From the NCBI GenBank assembly GCA_947846985.1, contig CANTUZ010000005.1:21796389-21860388 (forward strand): a DNA stretch of 64,000 nt, read 5' to 3'. Source of the DNA: Fratercula arctica (Eukaryota > Chordata > Aves > Charadriiformes > Alcidae). The position numbers and the translations under genes were made by a program. Shown piece after piece: positions 1 to 41,530 of the stretch. The notes beneath the pieces were generated by a model that was given only the letters and a program-made list of their open reading frames with translations, did not search any database and was not told the DNA's origin. Within the stretch, counting starts at the first letter, position 1; each line of letters opens with the position of its first letter.

Positions 1-1995
1 TTTTGGGGGTTTTAAACACTGAATTTTGTAAGGGACAAAATATACCTCAGACATGAATTTAGGAAAGTTATAAAATTAATTTTCAAATACTGTTTCAGAA
101 AGTCCGTCTTTCATGTTAAAAGCTAAAATGATTGTAAAAGGTAAAAAGTAAATGATAATTGAAAATCAGAACCACCAATTATGTTTATTAAGGATTGTAA
201 TTGTTCCTCAAAAAAGCTACTACTAATATTTGGGCATGTTTTGAAATGTTTTTTGTGGGCCTTCTCACCAGCAAAAGGTACCTGAGATCATAAGGGTTCT
301 GCTGTACCACTGTATACTTTCCTCTACAACTCCCCAGTCTATTTCTTGTCACTGTAGTATCTTTTAGCCCAGCTTTATTACACAATGTGGAGACAAAAAA
401 GACATAATTTTGCAGATGATTTGCTGAATTTGCAGCTAACTAAATAATAATAGTTTTCACCTATTTCTTTTGATATATTAGCATTATAAATTGCTTTCGT
501 AAATCTCAACTTGGCTGCATTATCTTTATTCTTTGGAGAGGTAGCAAATTAAGAACAGTTTCATTTTGTATTTTTTCACTCCCCTTCTTTTTCCTTCTTC
601 CCCTTCTTCCCCCCTCCCTCCCTCTCAGCTGAAGGAAAAAGGAACAGAGGGATATATGGATAGCTTTAGATTGGCTTATGCCAGGATGGAGGGCTAGGAA
701 TTTCTGATTTTTTTTTTTTTTTGTTTTTGCTTTTTATCACACTATTTTTCTTTTAGATAACATGTACTGGAAAAGATAATCAAAGAGGAACAATAGTTGC
801 GTCAAAAGAAAGTGGAACCATGAAAAGCTTATTATTTTATGGTTTTTGTCTCAGAAGTTAGTAGTTCAAGTTAATATTTGAACAAAATGAGGCCTATAAC
901 TATTTTGAACTCAGAATTTTACCCCAGAAAACCAGTCACAGTATATGTATTTAAATAAATACAGTTTAATAATATGCTGTTGGACTGTTTAATTTTTATG
1001 TCTCAGGGTACCACTGAGCACTGTTTCTACTTCTAGAAGCTTCCTCTCATTAGTGTAGTACATTCTCTTATATAGCACCTGTTTTAAATTCCAAAGCTGA
1101 ATCTTCAAATGTAAAACCTGACTTTTGAAATATTTGCTTTTTTGAACACTCTTCTTTAAAGGACCTATCAGGATCTCTCCCCAAAATGCTAGAAGCTTGA
1201 AGGATAAGGGAGGAACAATCTTGCATGGCCCAAACACATGTGCTTTCGTCATTAGCAAGGTACAGCATGACCTCATGTTGACCTCAAAGGTAAATCGCTA
1301 ACAGGGAACAAATATACATGCCTGTGAAAGCAGCTTAGTTTTGAACATAATCAAGACAATAACTTCAGTGTGTAGAATAAAATTAAATTTACAACTCTGT
1401 CTGTCTGTCTGCCTTTCTCTTTCTCTCTCTTGTCTCTCTCCAAGTCTCTTCTTGAGAGAATGTTGTGTTTTTTATCTATGTGTGTGTTGCGAAAGAAAAT
1501 AATTTTTCTAGAGGTCATAGTAAATTCCTAAATATGGGGAACCCGAAGGATCTTGTATCCAATTTAGTCAAATTGTGCATCTTACAATGAAATGCTCTTT
1601 CTAATGGAAAGGTTTCATTTGTTGTCTAGAGTATTGATATTGCAGCCTTCAGAATGTGTGTCTATATTACCTTGGGGAATCTTGGGTAGTTCTGAAATGT
1701 ATAGATTGTTTAAAGTTATGGGAAAGTTTTTAAAATATCAATATGTTAATCTTTGTGTGCCTATCTTAGACTGCCACACAAACCTATGACTTTTTATTTT
1801 TTCGTAGAAGACTGTAAATATTCTGTAGCATTATGTGATACATCTCTACGTATGATGGAATATGATTTAGCTAGCAGTTCTGAGCTATTTGGAGAAGAAT
1901 GCTGCCAGCATCTTGGAACTGTTAGCCATATCTGTCCCATGTGATTTGTGTAATGTAATTGTTTGACATGAATTTTATTTTCTTCTTTTTACTAG
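1..1995 (+). other. RPS6KA5 intron, 3' part
   Basis: This is the tail of the intron before exon A, running off the left edge. I see no exon, gene or recognisable transposon in it. It is AT-rich and holds a T15 tract at 708-722 and a CT-rich simple repeat at 1395-1442. Confidence 0.85.
1395..1442 (+). repeat. CTGT/CT-rich microsatellite
   Basis: Four CTGT-type units grade into a CTTT/CTCT pyrimidine run of about 48 bases. It is a simple repeat in the RPS6KA5 intron. Confidence 0.8.
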
Positions 1996-31052
<29,057 letters not shown>

Positions 31053-31212
31053 AAAGCAGAGAATATCCCATCTTGAAGATTTAAGTGGTTATGAACTTGG
31101 TCTTACCTATATTGTCTTCTCCCACGCTTCCTCCATGTGGCTTACAGGCTACAGGAATACGTCTGTCGCTTTAAGAATGTATTTCAGTCATACCTTTTTA
31201 GCTTTGTATTTC

Positions 31213-31218
31213 AATAAA
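31213..31218 (+). promoter_or_regulatory. Proximal poly(A) signal AATAAA
   Basis: A canonical hexamer about 160 bases after the RPS6KA5 stop, followed by T- and GT-rich sequence (tttctttttag, gtttggta) suitable as a downstream element. Use of the site is inferred. Confidence 0.45.
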
Positions 31219-31699
31219 TTTCTTTTTAGCATTAAGTTTGGTATCACTGGATATGGTATAATACTATTATACAACCAACATTGTATTCTCTTAGGGCTAA
31301 ATTACTAGCGTGCAGTCAAGCTCAATGTAAGGAGCTATGCTGCTCATGGTGCAGCTTCGAGGAAGACTGTTTCTCAGTGTCTTCCTCCCGGTTTCTTCCC
31401 CACTGTTGAAAGAAAGGAAAGCTCTGTAACATGTATAGAATTCTTGATCTTCTGCTTTTACCCATCTCTGTGAAGAATGTCATAGAATTTGATTCTTCAT
31501 GCATGTAAGGAAACATTGGTACAATGCACCAAAGCAGTATAGTACTTTAAGGCCTTTTAAATTTGTGGTTACGTTCTATGCCATTTGTTTGAATTTTAAG
31601 AGCAAAATGAAGCATTATGGAACTCTTATATTGTTTTAAAAAGTAACTCCATATATCTTGTTCTAAACAACTCATAATGTAAGTCTTAGATTATTTTTT

Positions 31700-31708
31700 T
31701 TATTTATT
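31700..31708 (+). promoter_or_regulatory. AU-rich element nonamer in 3' UTR
   Basis: TTATTTATT matches the UUAUUUAUU nonamer linked to mRNA decay, inside a longer T/A-rich run (31690-31720). It would be present only in transcripts using a distal poly(A) site. The function is inferred from the motif alone. Confidence 0.3.
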
Positions 31709-32153
31709 TAATTTTTTAAAAAACATCTAGGGTAAAAGATGTCTGATAAGGTGAGGTGTCTAGTACTGTGATACAATAATTTTTATTTCTACTTTTTGAA
31801 GTTATTAACTTTTAAAATGTTTTACAGATTCTAAAATGTAATGCTATAAGAGAAAGTGAAATTTCCTATTGAATGCTTTGGAAAATTGTCACATGTTAAA
31901 ATATCTATTTCAAGAATTAATTATAATTTATATTTTCTTTTTGTATTTACACAATAACTTTAAAATACTAAGATTTTTTTAAAGATGCAAAAACTCCAGT
32001 TTCAACATTTGTTACTATAGGGTCCATACAAAATGTATACCGAGTTCTTTGAATTTTGCATTGTGCTAATATGGCAGTTTAATAGTGACTGTAAAATATT
32101 AGGATATATGTTTTCTTTTTTGCACTTTATAACATCAAAAGGAGATGTTTTAT

Positions 32154-32159
32154 AATAAA
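32154..32159 (+). promoter_or_regulatory. Candidate poly(A) signal AATAAA
   Basis: A canonical hexamer in the probable 3' UTR, about 1.1 kb after the stop. Within about 45 bases downstream there is a GT-containing stretch. Use is unknown. Confidence 0.3.
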
Positions 32160-32356
32160 GTGCACTCAGATCTCTCTTCCTACAAGGTGCTGAGCACTGT
32201 TTTACTGGGTTGAATGACCTGAAATCCACCGTACTTGGTGGTTGTGGTCGTTGTGAAGGAGAATTCTGTACTTTGCAGGAGTGAATCCCTGTATATTACC
32301 CGCTGTTTTCATTCCTTACTTTAAACTGCAAAGCTCTTTCTATCTTGCTTTTACAT

Positions 32357-32364
32357 TGTATATA
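32357..32364 (+). promoter_or_regulatory. Pumilio-type motif TGTATATA
   Basis: An exact match to the UGUANAUA Pumilio response consensus within the probable 3' UTR. The same consensus recurs at 33313-33320 (TGTAAATA). Motifs this short are frequent by chance in AT-rich DNA. Confidence 0.25.
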
Positions 32365-33301
32365 ACAAATACTAGACCTGGGCACCTTGTGTAGTGTAGA
32401 TGTTAACAACTTATGCACTGGGAATACTAAAGGGAAATTATATTAAACACTGTGCTTCACAACTTGTTCACTGTGGTGTTCTACAGTGAAGTATTTCCTA
32501 CTGTGATAGTATAGTATGTACATAACTGTTTGGAATCATAAATGTGACTTACAGAAACATCAGCATAAACTTTTAAATCAGTATATTTTATAAATTTATG
32601 GAGAGCTTTTTTATTGCTCGTATTCTCAATGACTAGGGATAACTTAAGTGCTAAAGATGACTCCAGTTTTGCAAATGCTTACCTGTGTAAGTTTCCGCTG
32701 AAGTCAGAGAGACTCCTTGTGTAAAGTTAATCATATGCCTAAATTTGTGTGATGGAAGAGTAATTGACTAGGGATTTTGTTAACAGCTTGCTCTATCGTA
32801 AAGTAACCTTAATCCAAACCCTATGCAAGAAAGATTATACAAATTGTTTATATCAGTGGTTTTATTTATAGAATTATATCAGATATCAGTATTGACAAAT
32901 ACAATACATCCATGTTTACAGGGATTGTGTGTATCAAAATAAGGCTTTGAAGCCCAATATGTTTGTTCTGTGTTTCTTTAATATTAATAATGGCATTCTG
33001 AGGTTTTGGAATTGCTCATGTGAAATAGTTTACTACTTTCTTGATGTGAATGTCAACAGTAATTGCAGCATTAATTTCAGGTTGATGTGAATATTGAGAT
33101 TTGCACTGTTTATGTAGAAGTAGTATATTTAAAGATCAGTATATGTGCTAATAACACAACCAATTTTAAGTGGCCAATGTTAAAATATTGAAAAATAATT
33201 GTCAATGTAATATATCCAGGTTTGCTTTCTGAATGCTCTCTTTGGAAGTAATCTCAATAGTGAACATGGCTCATTTGTAAAAGAATACTTTCCCTCTCCC
33301 C

Positions 33302-33307
33302 AATAAA
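33302..33307 (+). promoter_or_regulatory. Candidate poly(A) signal AATAAA
   Basis: A canonical hexamer (cccaataaac) about 2.25 kb after the stop, with a Pumilio-like octamer immediately downstream. Use is unknown. Confidence 0.3.
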
Positions 33308-33312
33308 CTTGC

Positions 33313-33320
33313 TGTAAATA
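33313..33320 (+). promoter_or_regulatory. Pumilio-type motif TGTAAATA
   Basis: A second UGUANAUA match, 6 bases after the AATAAA at 33302. If the transcript extends to the 33789 signal this octamer would be in the mRNA. Chance occurrence is possible. Confidence 0.22.
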
Positions 33321-33788
33321 CAACAAACAATTCACCATTAATACTTGTTTTGCAGACAATTCAAGTGAATTGGGAGGTTGGAGAACAGCTTGCTTGTAAA
33401 GTTTGCACTTTGAGGAGTTTTTGGAATTTGTTGTCTTCAGGGGGAGGACAACAAAAAGCAATTTTTGGTTTGATTTCATTTAACTGTAAGAAACTTTTGA
33501 ATGCGAGGTGGATTTGGAGTATTGTGACCCAACTTCTTAAAGTCAGAAGGTTGTTTCCCTGTTGGGAAATTTAAATTGCTGCTTGACAAACTGATGAAAC
33601 AAGGAGAAGAGCGCTTGCACAAGATAGTAAATGCTAGAGATGATGGCTGTATTGTCAGAGGTTTTTGTCACACAGGTTTTGAGAGACTGTTGTGAGACTA
33701 AGATTATTAGAATACATCACTTGTATCAAAGACAACCTTTATAGATGAATATTTCTGTGTCCTGTTTGTGCTCTAGCAGTAGTTATTA

Positions 33789-33794
33789 AATAAA
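33789..33794 (+). promoter_or_regulatory. Distal poly(A) signal AATAAA
   Basis: A canonical hexamer followed within 30 bases by tcattctttttggcaggggtt, a plausible T/G-rich downstream element. It could define a long 3' UTR of about 2.75 kb. Confidence 0.35.
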
Positions 33795-34744
33795 AATTTT
33801 AAAACAGGGTCATTCTTTTTGGCAGGGGTTAAGTACATTTAGGTGTCACCTTGCATTTGTTTTGAACCAGTTACCTGGGGTAGCTGAAATGTTTATCACC
33901 TCTGACTTTCTGCTGCCTCCAGGTAACAGAGCTCTCGAAGAGGTGTGTTTGACACTAACCTGTCTGAATTTTTAGATTAGCGTATTTCCATAAAACAACT
34001 GCAGATCTCCAGTTACGTTGATACAACTGAGTTGCAAACTAGGCAGATCAAGAGCAGGTTCACTTCTTGTTCGGATGTCCCTGCTGGAGACTTGTTACTT
34101 TTGGCAGAACGATGTTGTCTCAGCTTCATCTGCTGCCCAGCCTGGTACTCTAGGTCGTATGAAGACCATGGGCCAAATTTATCATACTCGTACCACCATT
34201 TCAAATCTGAAGTGGACAAGCCAGTCTTCATTAGTACTATAAATACTTTGTATTGCCTTGGTAAAGAGGTGTTAGACTGTAAATTATGTTTATACTCAGA
34301 TTAAGTTTCCTTCACGGTGCTGCTATGTGTCAAGCAGCTTTAATGTCTAGTAAAGAGATCTCTCTACTGTCAGAAATGTCATGCAGTCGGCAATATTGTG
34401 GGCAGATTTGCCTGAAAGGTCAAATTTCATATCAGTAAAGATTTAAATAACTAGTGTGGTTATTAATCTAATCTGTAAAGTACTCAATATTCTGTAAAGC
34501 TGTTTCTTTATGATACTTTTAAAAACACAAATATTAGTAATTAAGAGGTAATTCTAAAGGATTTAGAGGAGTACAAAGGAAGTAACATGAGTTACTGTTC
34601 CTCTTGCTTAGTGAAATTTCTACACTTTTTATATAAAAGCAACTGAAATATTTATTGTTTCTTAATAGAAGGGTCAGTGCATTTGGCATATGTATTGTTT
34701 ACTGCTATGAAAAGAATTTTATCAAATGCTTTATTAAACAGTTT

Positions 34745-34761
34745 GGGGGGGGGGGGGGGGG
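34745..34761 (+). repeat. G17 homopolymer
   Basis: Seventeen consecutive G bases between gttt and tgtaac. Uncorrected runs of this kind are often length-variable. A G run this long can also form quadruplex-like structure. Confidence 0.95.
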
Positions 34762-37700
34762 TGTAACACAAAAATCCAGTATTGCATCAGAATGGATTGA
34801 GGCTTCAAATTGGCATTGCTGATGTACGTGTTTTCTCAGCCCTTTTCCATCTCCACTTTTCTGACGAAGATAACGATACCTGCACTGCCATGTACCACTC
34901 ATCCAGGAGCAGAATAATTTTTGGCAGAAAATATTTGCAGAATGATGTATGTTTACTGGTTGTGATGAAGTGTTGCACGAGTGTCTTACATTTTTAATAT
35001 GTGCATGTATTATGTGCATGTACGTAAAGACATGCTGTATTGCACGTCTAGGCCTCAATGTAAAGTAATATGCCTTGTTTAAGAGAACCTGTACTTAAAA
35101 GTGAGTTCTCGACTTGCACTTGTTCAGAGGACCCGACAAGGGGGCTGCCACGAAAGAGGAAGAAGGTTATGGGAAGTCAGAGATGAGAGGCTTCTGAGAA
35201 GACGTTTTCAGGGGTAGATTTCTCCCCTCGCCATCTCCTTGTGCGTGTGATACTCACTGACACTGAACTGCAAGCTTTCTTGCCAGTTACCCAGCTAACT
35301 CTTTGGGTCTGTGAGTCTATGTGTCTACACATGTGTGTATCTTTATGTGACATTTTGGTCTTCAGTTGGATTTTTTTTTTTTTTTATTTCTCAAGGTTCC
35401 AGGTATTTTTACCAAGTTGGCGGTCTTCATTCTTTCCCCCCATATATGACATCTTTCTCAGCACTGTTTTTTACATTGCAAAACATGACATTGCCTTCCT
35501 TCAGTTGAGATATTTGACTGAATATTATGGATTGAGAGAACAGGAAAGAATGTGGCTGTTTCTGCTGTAAGGAGATAAAAGTGTTTTGATCTTTGTCTAC
35601 CTGTGAGAAGCACTTCTCAGTTTGCTCCTTTGACCCACAGGGCACTGGATTCTATAAAAAAATAAGAAATGCAGAGCTGTTGGCTAGCTCTCGCCTGACA
35701 TTCAGCATTTTTATATATTGCTCGTTCAGTTGATTCTGGATGTTCAGAACACCTCTGTAGAAAAGAAAGCTTAGGATGATTCCTGTAGTCTGCACTAGTA
35801 AATAAAGTGATGCTTTCAATTACATAGACCAGCTGGAGCAGTCTTGTTTGTTGTGCTTGGAAGCAGCAAGAGCTGCTTCAGAAATGTAAGATGCCTGCAA
35901 TAATGTAAATTTGAAGAAAACCCGTGTATTTTGGCAGCCTTCATGTTCTGTGCGATGGGAAGGGGAGTCTGCAACTGCCTGGGCATCAATGGCAAGCGTT
36001 GAGGTAGATGAGATGGTATGGGCTGGGCTGACAGCTTACTGTCACCCAGCGGGCCATTCCTCATCCTTCCTTCTGCCCACATGCTGCATCCTTTTCTTGG
36101 TTCTGCTGCTTTTGTCGCCTCCTCAGCCAGCAGAGCCAGGGGGAAATAAAAGTGTTCTATTAATTTAGTTAAGGCATTTTGGTTAACACTGGACTAATTG
36201 ATTTCATAGTTAATCCAAAGTAAAAGTAGTAACGACGCATTGCAAAACCTAATATGCTATAATGTTATGAGTTTTGAAAACTAATACATTATTCGATGCT
36301 AGAAAGGAATCCACACTCCTGCATAAAATCACGTTTTAAAATTGGCAGCCGATATGGCTGTATTCACCAAATTCACGCAGAAGTCTGCTGACTTCCTTTG
36401 AAATGCCAGCAATAAAGAGGAGAAAAACAACTCTTCTGTAATTGTTCAGGAACTGCTCAAAAACCTGTCACAGATGAAACTGCAAACTGATTGCAAACTT
36501 GCTGCATTTTTCTTAATACAAAGATAATTTTATTTAATTTAACTTATGTTAATCTGATTTTCCATGTGTTTTTTTGTTTGTTTTTTTTTTTTTTTTGAAA
36601 TATATAGTTGTGTTAGTACGATTGTGACCAAAGGTTTATTTTCATAAGTCAAGGAAAATCTAAGGACTTAGGCTAAGGCCTTGTGAATAACCAAAAGAAG
36701 TCTGGGAAAGGTAATCACTATATGTAGCTAGTTTCGTTCAAAATATACGTACATATTACTGATACTTGCTGATATAACTACATCTAACCAAGTATATTTT
36801 GCATCAGTTATGGGTGTGATTTTGTGTGACACATTCAGCTCTGCTAAAAAAGCTTTCCAGTGTAAATTGGTCTTTGGAATTACAGCAAAGTGAGAAGAAA
36901 GGCGGGAACTTGGGTTTAAAGACGATGATGCAAAGGGGACAATGCTCAAGCTTTGTCTCCAAGTGATGCAGACAGAGGCGACTAGGCGATGGTATCATCG
37001 TATTGGCTGTAGAAGCTTACTCATTAATAGCAGTAGGTATCCTTTTTTTGCCTTTAAAATCAATATATGGTGGAGAAGAGAAACTAAATTAATTCACAAA
37101 AGCAGCAAGTACCTCAAAGCTTTTCTCAGATGTCTCCTTAATGAGTTCTCATTCTTTAAATATATAGCTCAGCTGTACAAAATGTTACTCGGAAGCTATG
37201 CCTACTTGAGGGAACAGGATCCCACGGTCTAATGATGCATTCATTGTACAGTGATTGTACAAATGAGAACTCAAGGTGCTATATCCCTGCTGCTTTTAAG
37301 TTCAAGTGTTAAAACTGTTCTACTTAATATGTATTGCCATGTCAGTCCATCTGTATGCAGCCCTGGCAGGTCACTTAGTTCAATTTTCAAGCTGTCAGAT
37401 TAAAAGGAAAGCTTGAAATCTGCTTCAACACCAAAGTGAGAAGAGGCCTTTAATCTTAACCTACATCTGGATTACAAAAAATGAATAAAAGCTTGGCATT
37501 GGCTTTCAACCTTGACAGTCTTATTAAGATGCTACTGCAGCTAATTTGGATGCTTATAGATATCCTTACTGTACTGATCTCTTTCACCTGTAGAGAAAGA
37601 ACCCTGCAAAATTATTTCCTGTCAGAAAAAAACTGTCTTTTGCTAGAGTCCCAGTAGAAGATATCATCTGCAATTTCTACCTTTACCTCTGAAGCTGTAA

Positions 37701-39603
37701 AGGCAAGAAACGAACTGGTGATGGATTCTGACAGCTGATTATGAAGGAGCAGGCTGTGTTAATTTGCAGTAAGTAGAACAGGGCGTGCTGTTTCTTCTGT
37801 CAGTGTGGGCAGGGAGGGGGGAGAGGGAAAGAAATGGGAAGAAGGGATTGCTGAGCACTTTGCCTCTGTAACGTACGGGACATTCTGGTTGCACATCACT
37901 GTTCTTGAAGAAGCAACGGTCTCCACGCTTAACTTAAAATCTTTATGGAAAAAAACCATTCACTTGTCAACTTTTTTTCTTGGAGGGAGATGGTAAAGGT
38001 GGCAATGTGGACACTGATTTCCTTAACTCACTATATGCCAGTTATCAACAGATTACAGTGGCGTTTTCTTTCTGACAAGCACGCACTTCTCTAAAGTTCT
38101 TAGTCACATCAACAAAGTGCAAAGCCTTGTGGCAGAAGCTTACCAAAAAGCAAGGTAAGTAATTGCAATGGTTTATTTCACCCGAGATCGGGATGAATAT
38201 CCGAAAATGAGTGAGGACAGGATTCTGATTTTGGATGTGGAAAAGCAGTAGAAGAGAAGATCATTTTGTGAATGCAGTGGTGGGAGAAACAGAAGAAAGC
38301 TGTTTTCTGGAAGACCGCTCAGAACTCATCAAAGGTTTGCAGAAGCAGATGGCAGCTGAATGCTCCTGTCTCCAGAGCTGTTAGAGCCTAACCATGCTGA
38401 TCTGGAGGATGGTAAGCCCAGCCTGTCGTTGGCCAGCCCTATCAGAGCCACAGGTTTATGGAAATCTGTTGTTGGGGCTTCTGTCTTGGAGGTACTTCCC
38501 CTCATTTATAAGTCTGGCTAAACACCGGAGAATGAACAGCGTTTGGCAAATCTGGTTCTTTAGCTGTGTCGGAATGATAACTGTAATGAAGGTTTTGATC
38601 TTCAGTCAGCCCGTTTTCTTCTCCAGGCCATGGCATTCAGCAATAGGAAGAGTTTTTTTGTGTTGCCCTAAATTGTGTGGTTAACCACTGCGGTGGCTTG
38701 AAAGTTAATGCAAAGCAATCTGGAGAAGTACATAATGTATTATTAACAAGTTAACTTTGGTTTCCTTTAGGAGAGATCTTGCCAGAGCTGTGCACAGCGC
38801 GGAGCAGCAGCGTGGGTGTTCCCCTCGGATAGCTAGTGTTCTGCCTGTCCATTGTTCTTCTGACTTTTGAAGTTGTGCCGGGAACTCTTCTCACAGAAGA
38901 ATTAAAAAAGTGAGCTGAACATCTGAATGCCAGGCAGATGATAACTTGGGTGAAGGCAGTTTTGTAAGTAATAACCAAGGATGTTTATTGGCTTTTACGT
39001 TATGCACAACTTTTCTGGCAGTAGGGAGAAGTATCTGAACAAGTCTCTAAGGCAGCCTGATAGTTTTTGAGCCATTACTGGTCTCCAGCACTGTCAGGAG
39101 CTTGGTTTTGGAGAAAAATGTGTGAATATGCCTATATGTTTAAGTCCTGTGGTGTAATGCTACCAGTATATCTAAAGAATCCCACGTTCTTCTAGCATAC
39201 ATTTGCGTTAAGTAGGTTATACAGGTTTTGTTTGTGGGGTGTTTTTTCTTAATTATTTTTATTTATTTTTACTCCCCGTATTGTATACTTGGTTCTGTCC
39301 CTTTCCTGAGCTTTCTACTTATGTTAACCCTTTTAACTCTTTGATTTCTCTAGTCTTTCTGCTTGTCCCGAAAGGCAATGCATGGATCTTTCTGCCCAAA
39401 AAGAAGTGTAGATTCAAATGTCCAATATATAGAAGGAATAAAAATATGAAGGAAGGCTATGCAACAAATCCATCCCTTTATCAGAAGTGTAGAAGTACCT
39501 AGCCTAAAATACACTGGTCAATGAATAGGTATCTTACTCTTCAGAGAACTGTTATATTTGATAAACAGAATGAATAGTGTTAGAAGTACAAAAAGAACAC
39601 TTT

Positions 39604-39642
39604 AAAAAAAAATAAAAAAAAACCTTTTTTTTTTTTTTTTTT
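39604..39642. repeat. A-rich/T-rich foldback
   Basis: A9-T-A9, then CC, then T18, so the two halves can pair as an almost perfect hairpin of about 18 bp with a CC loop. No transposon is recognised around it. Confidence 0.9.
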
Positions 39643-41260
39643 AAATGAGTGCAAAGCAAAAGGTACAAACTCAAATAGCACCTTCAAACTTGGATCTAAA
39701 CATACTCTGAACACCAGGTGTGAGATCTGTCTGGCTGATTTGCCTTCCACACTTTGAAGTAGGGTAAAGTCAGAAGCGTGCAGCAGAAATCTGCTTTGTC
39801 CTACAAATGTGAAACTTCAGATTTTCACGAATTTGTACTCGGACCCAGCAGGAGCACTAAGAGGCTGAAAGCTGGCAGTTATTCCCCAGAAGCGTTTCTC
39901 ATGAATCATTTGTGTGAACTGAGGATAAAGTCCACAGAATGATAGTTCACATCCATCCCAAACCAACTGTAGTCACAGTAACGTTACTGCTTTCTACTTT
40001 AGTTTTTATCAAGCAGCTAAAAAAAGCACATATGTTCTGTTGTTACCTGGTCTGAAGATCATTCTACCTATCAACACAGGGCAGTGAAGCTGACTGGAAA
40101 TGATCCGTTCTGTGGCTTCAGGCAAATGCTAGACCTTTTGTAGACTCCTTTGATCATCTTATTGTATTTTAAATAAACTGCGGTTCAGTCCTAATCTTCC
40201 CTGGAAACATCTAGTTGAACTTTTCCTAGAAAGGAGCTATGACATAGCGGAGTACGTGAAGAGGAAAAACTTTGATTTCTGGAGAATCTCGAAAGACACA
40301 AGCAGAATTTGTCTTTCTGCCAACGGCAGTGAGTGTTAGACAGCGGAGTCCTGAAAGGTTGAGAAGGGCCAGATTAAGTTGCAGTGTGTAAAGCCGGCTG
40401 AATATTGCAAGAGCAGAAGAAATATCTTACCGAGTCAAACCAATGAGAGCAGAAAGGCATGCAGCATTCAAGATGCAGATGTGCCATGGTTGACAGCGTG
40501 GCAGAATGATGCCCACTGCTTTGGTCTCAGTAGCCTTCCTGGGGATGCCTGGTGTTTTGTAGGCTGCCACTGCGCAATGCAGCAAGGGTTTTCAGGAACC
40601 GTCAGTGATTTCCTAATGACATCCTGCGTAGAACAGGGTATCCAACGTAAATCTGTTAGTCTGCTGTAAAGCAAATAACTTAGGTTTGACCAATTCATGA
40701 TACTGAAAAGCATCCAGTCTTGTTTTGGAGACATACATCCAGACTTGAAGAATCCACTGCCTCTTTGATATTTGACCAAAGAGTTAATTATCCTCATAGC
40801 TTTTAAAAAGATCTAATTTTTTATATAAATTTATTCGTCACAGATCTCCAACTTTGTGTTCTTATTTTATTTTCTCTATTAACCTATTTGAAAATGCTGT
40901 TTTCTTTACATGCAATTTAATTTCCAAAACATCAAGCCAGTATTTTTTTTGGCTTCTGCCAATTATTATGGCAGAAATAGACTGTTGATTGGCTGGGTCT
41001 CTTTACTCATATTTGCTGTGCAGGAATAGCAGTGAGCACTCCGTGTTACTTGGTCCACGTTTTGCCGGTTCTTAGTGTTTCTGCCCAGCTGGAGTACAGA
41101 TCTCTTGGAATTGCCCCAGCTGATCCTAGGAAGTCTCCTTCTCCCCTCTCTGCTAAGGACCTTGTTTTTGGAATATCGTAATGTAATCTTGTATGCAAAT
41201 TCCCAGGGTTTTCTCTTGGGGTCACGTCAGGCTAGGCAGGCTGTACTCTGCCACTGTCTT

Positions 41261-41530
41261 ATCATAGAATGATAGAATAGTTTGGGTTGGAAGGGACCTT
41301 TAAAGGTCATCTAGTCCAACCCCCCTGCAATAAGCAGGGACATCTTCAACTAGAGCAGGTTGCTCAGAGCCCCATCCAACCTGACCTTGAATGTCTCCAG
41401 GGATGGGGCATCTACCACCTCTCTGGGCAACCTCTTCCAGTGTTCCACCACCCGCAGCATAAAAAATTTCTTCCTTATATCTAGACTAAATCTACCCTCT
41501 TTTAGTTTAAAACTATTACCCCATTACTTC
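41261..41530 (-). mobile_element. CR1 LINE, 3' end, minus strand
   Basis: Read on the minus strand this is a CR1 3' end. On the plus strand it starts with the terminal octamer (atcatagaatgatagaatag), then ggttggaagggacctttaaa, gtctccagggatggggcat and the upstream aaatttcttccttatatcta block. It is opposite in orientation to the copies at 44489 and 46893. Confidence 0.93.

Larger units (their letters stand above)
31053..33820 (+). other. RPS6KA5: Probable RPS6KA5 3' untranslated region
   Basis: AT-rich non-coding sequence directly after the stop. It contains AATAAA at 31213, 32154, 33302 and 33789, an AU-rich element and two Pumilio-type octamers. No transposon is seen. The true 3' end cannot be fixed from sequence. 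I took the last signal (33789) as the outer limit because a T/G-rich stretch follows it; a short form ending near 31240 is equally possible. Confidence 0.45.

Noticed and set aside
35801..36416. AATAAA hexamers at 35801, 36145 and 36411 as RPS6KA5 poly(A) signals
   Set aside because: They are 4.7-5.4 kb past the stop with nothing tying them to the transcript. Such hexamers are common by chance in AT-rich DNA.
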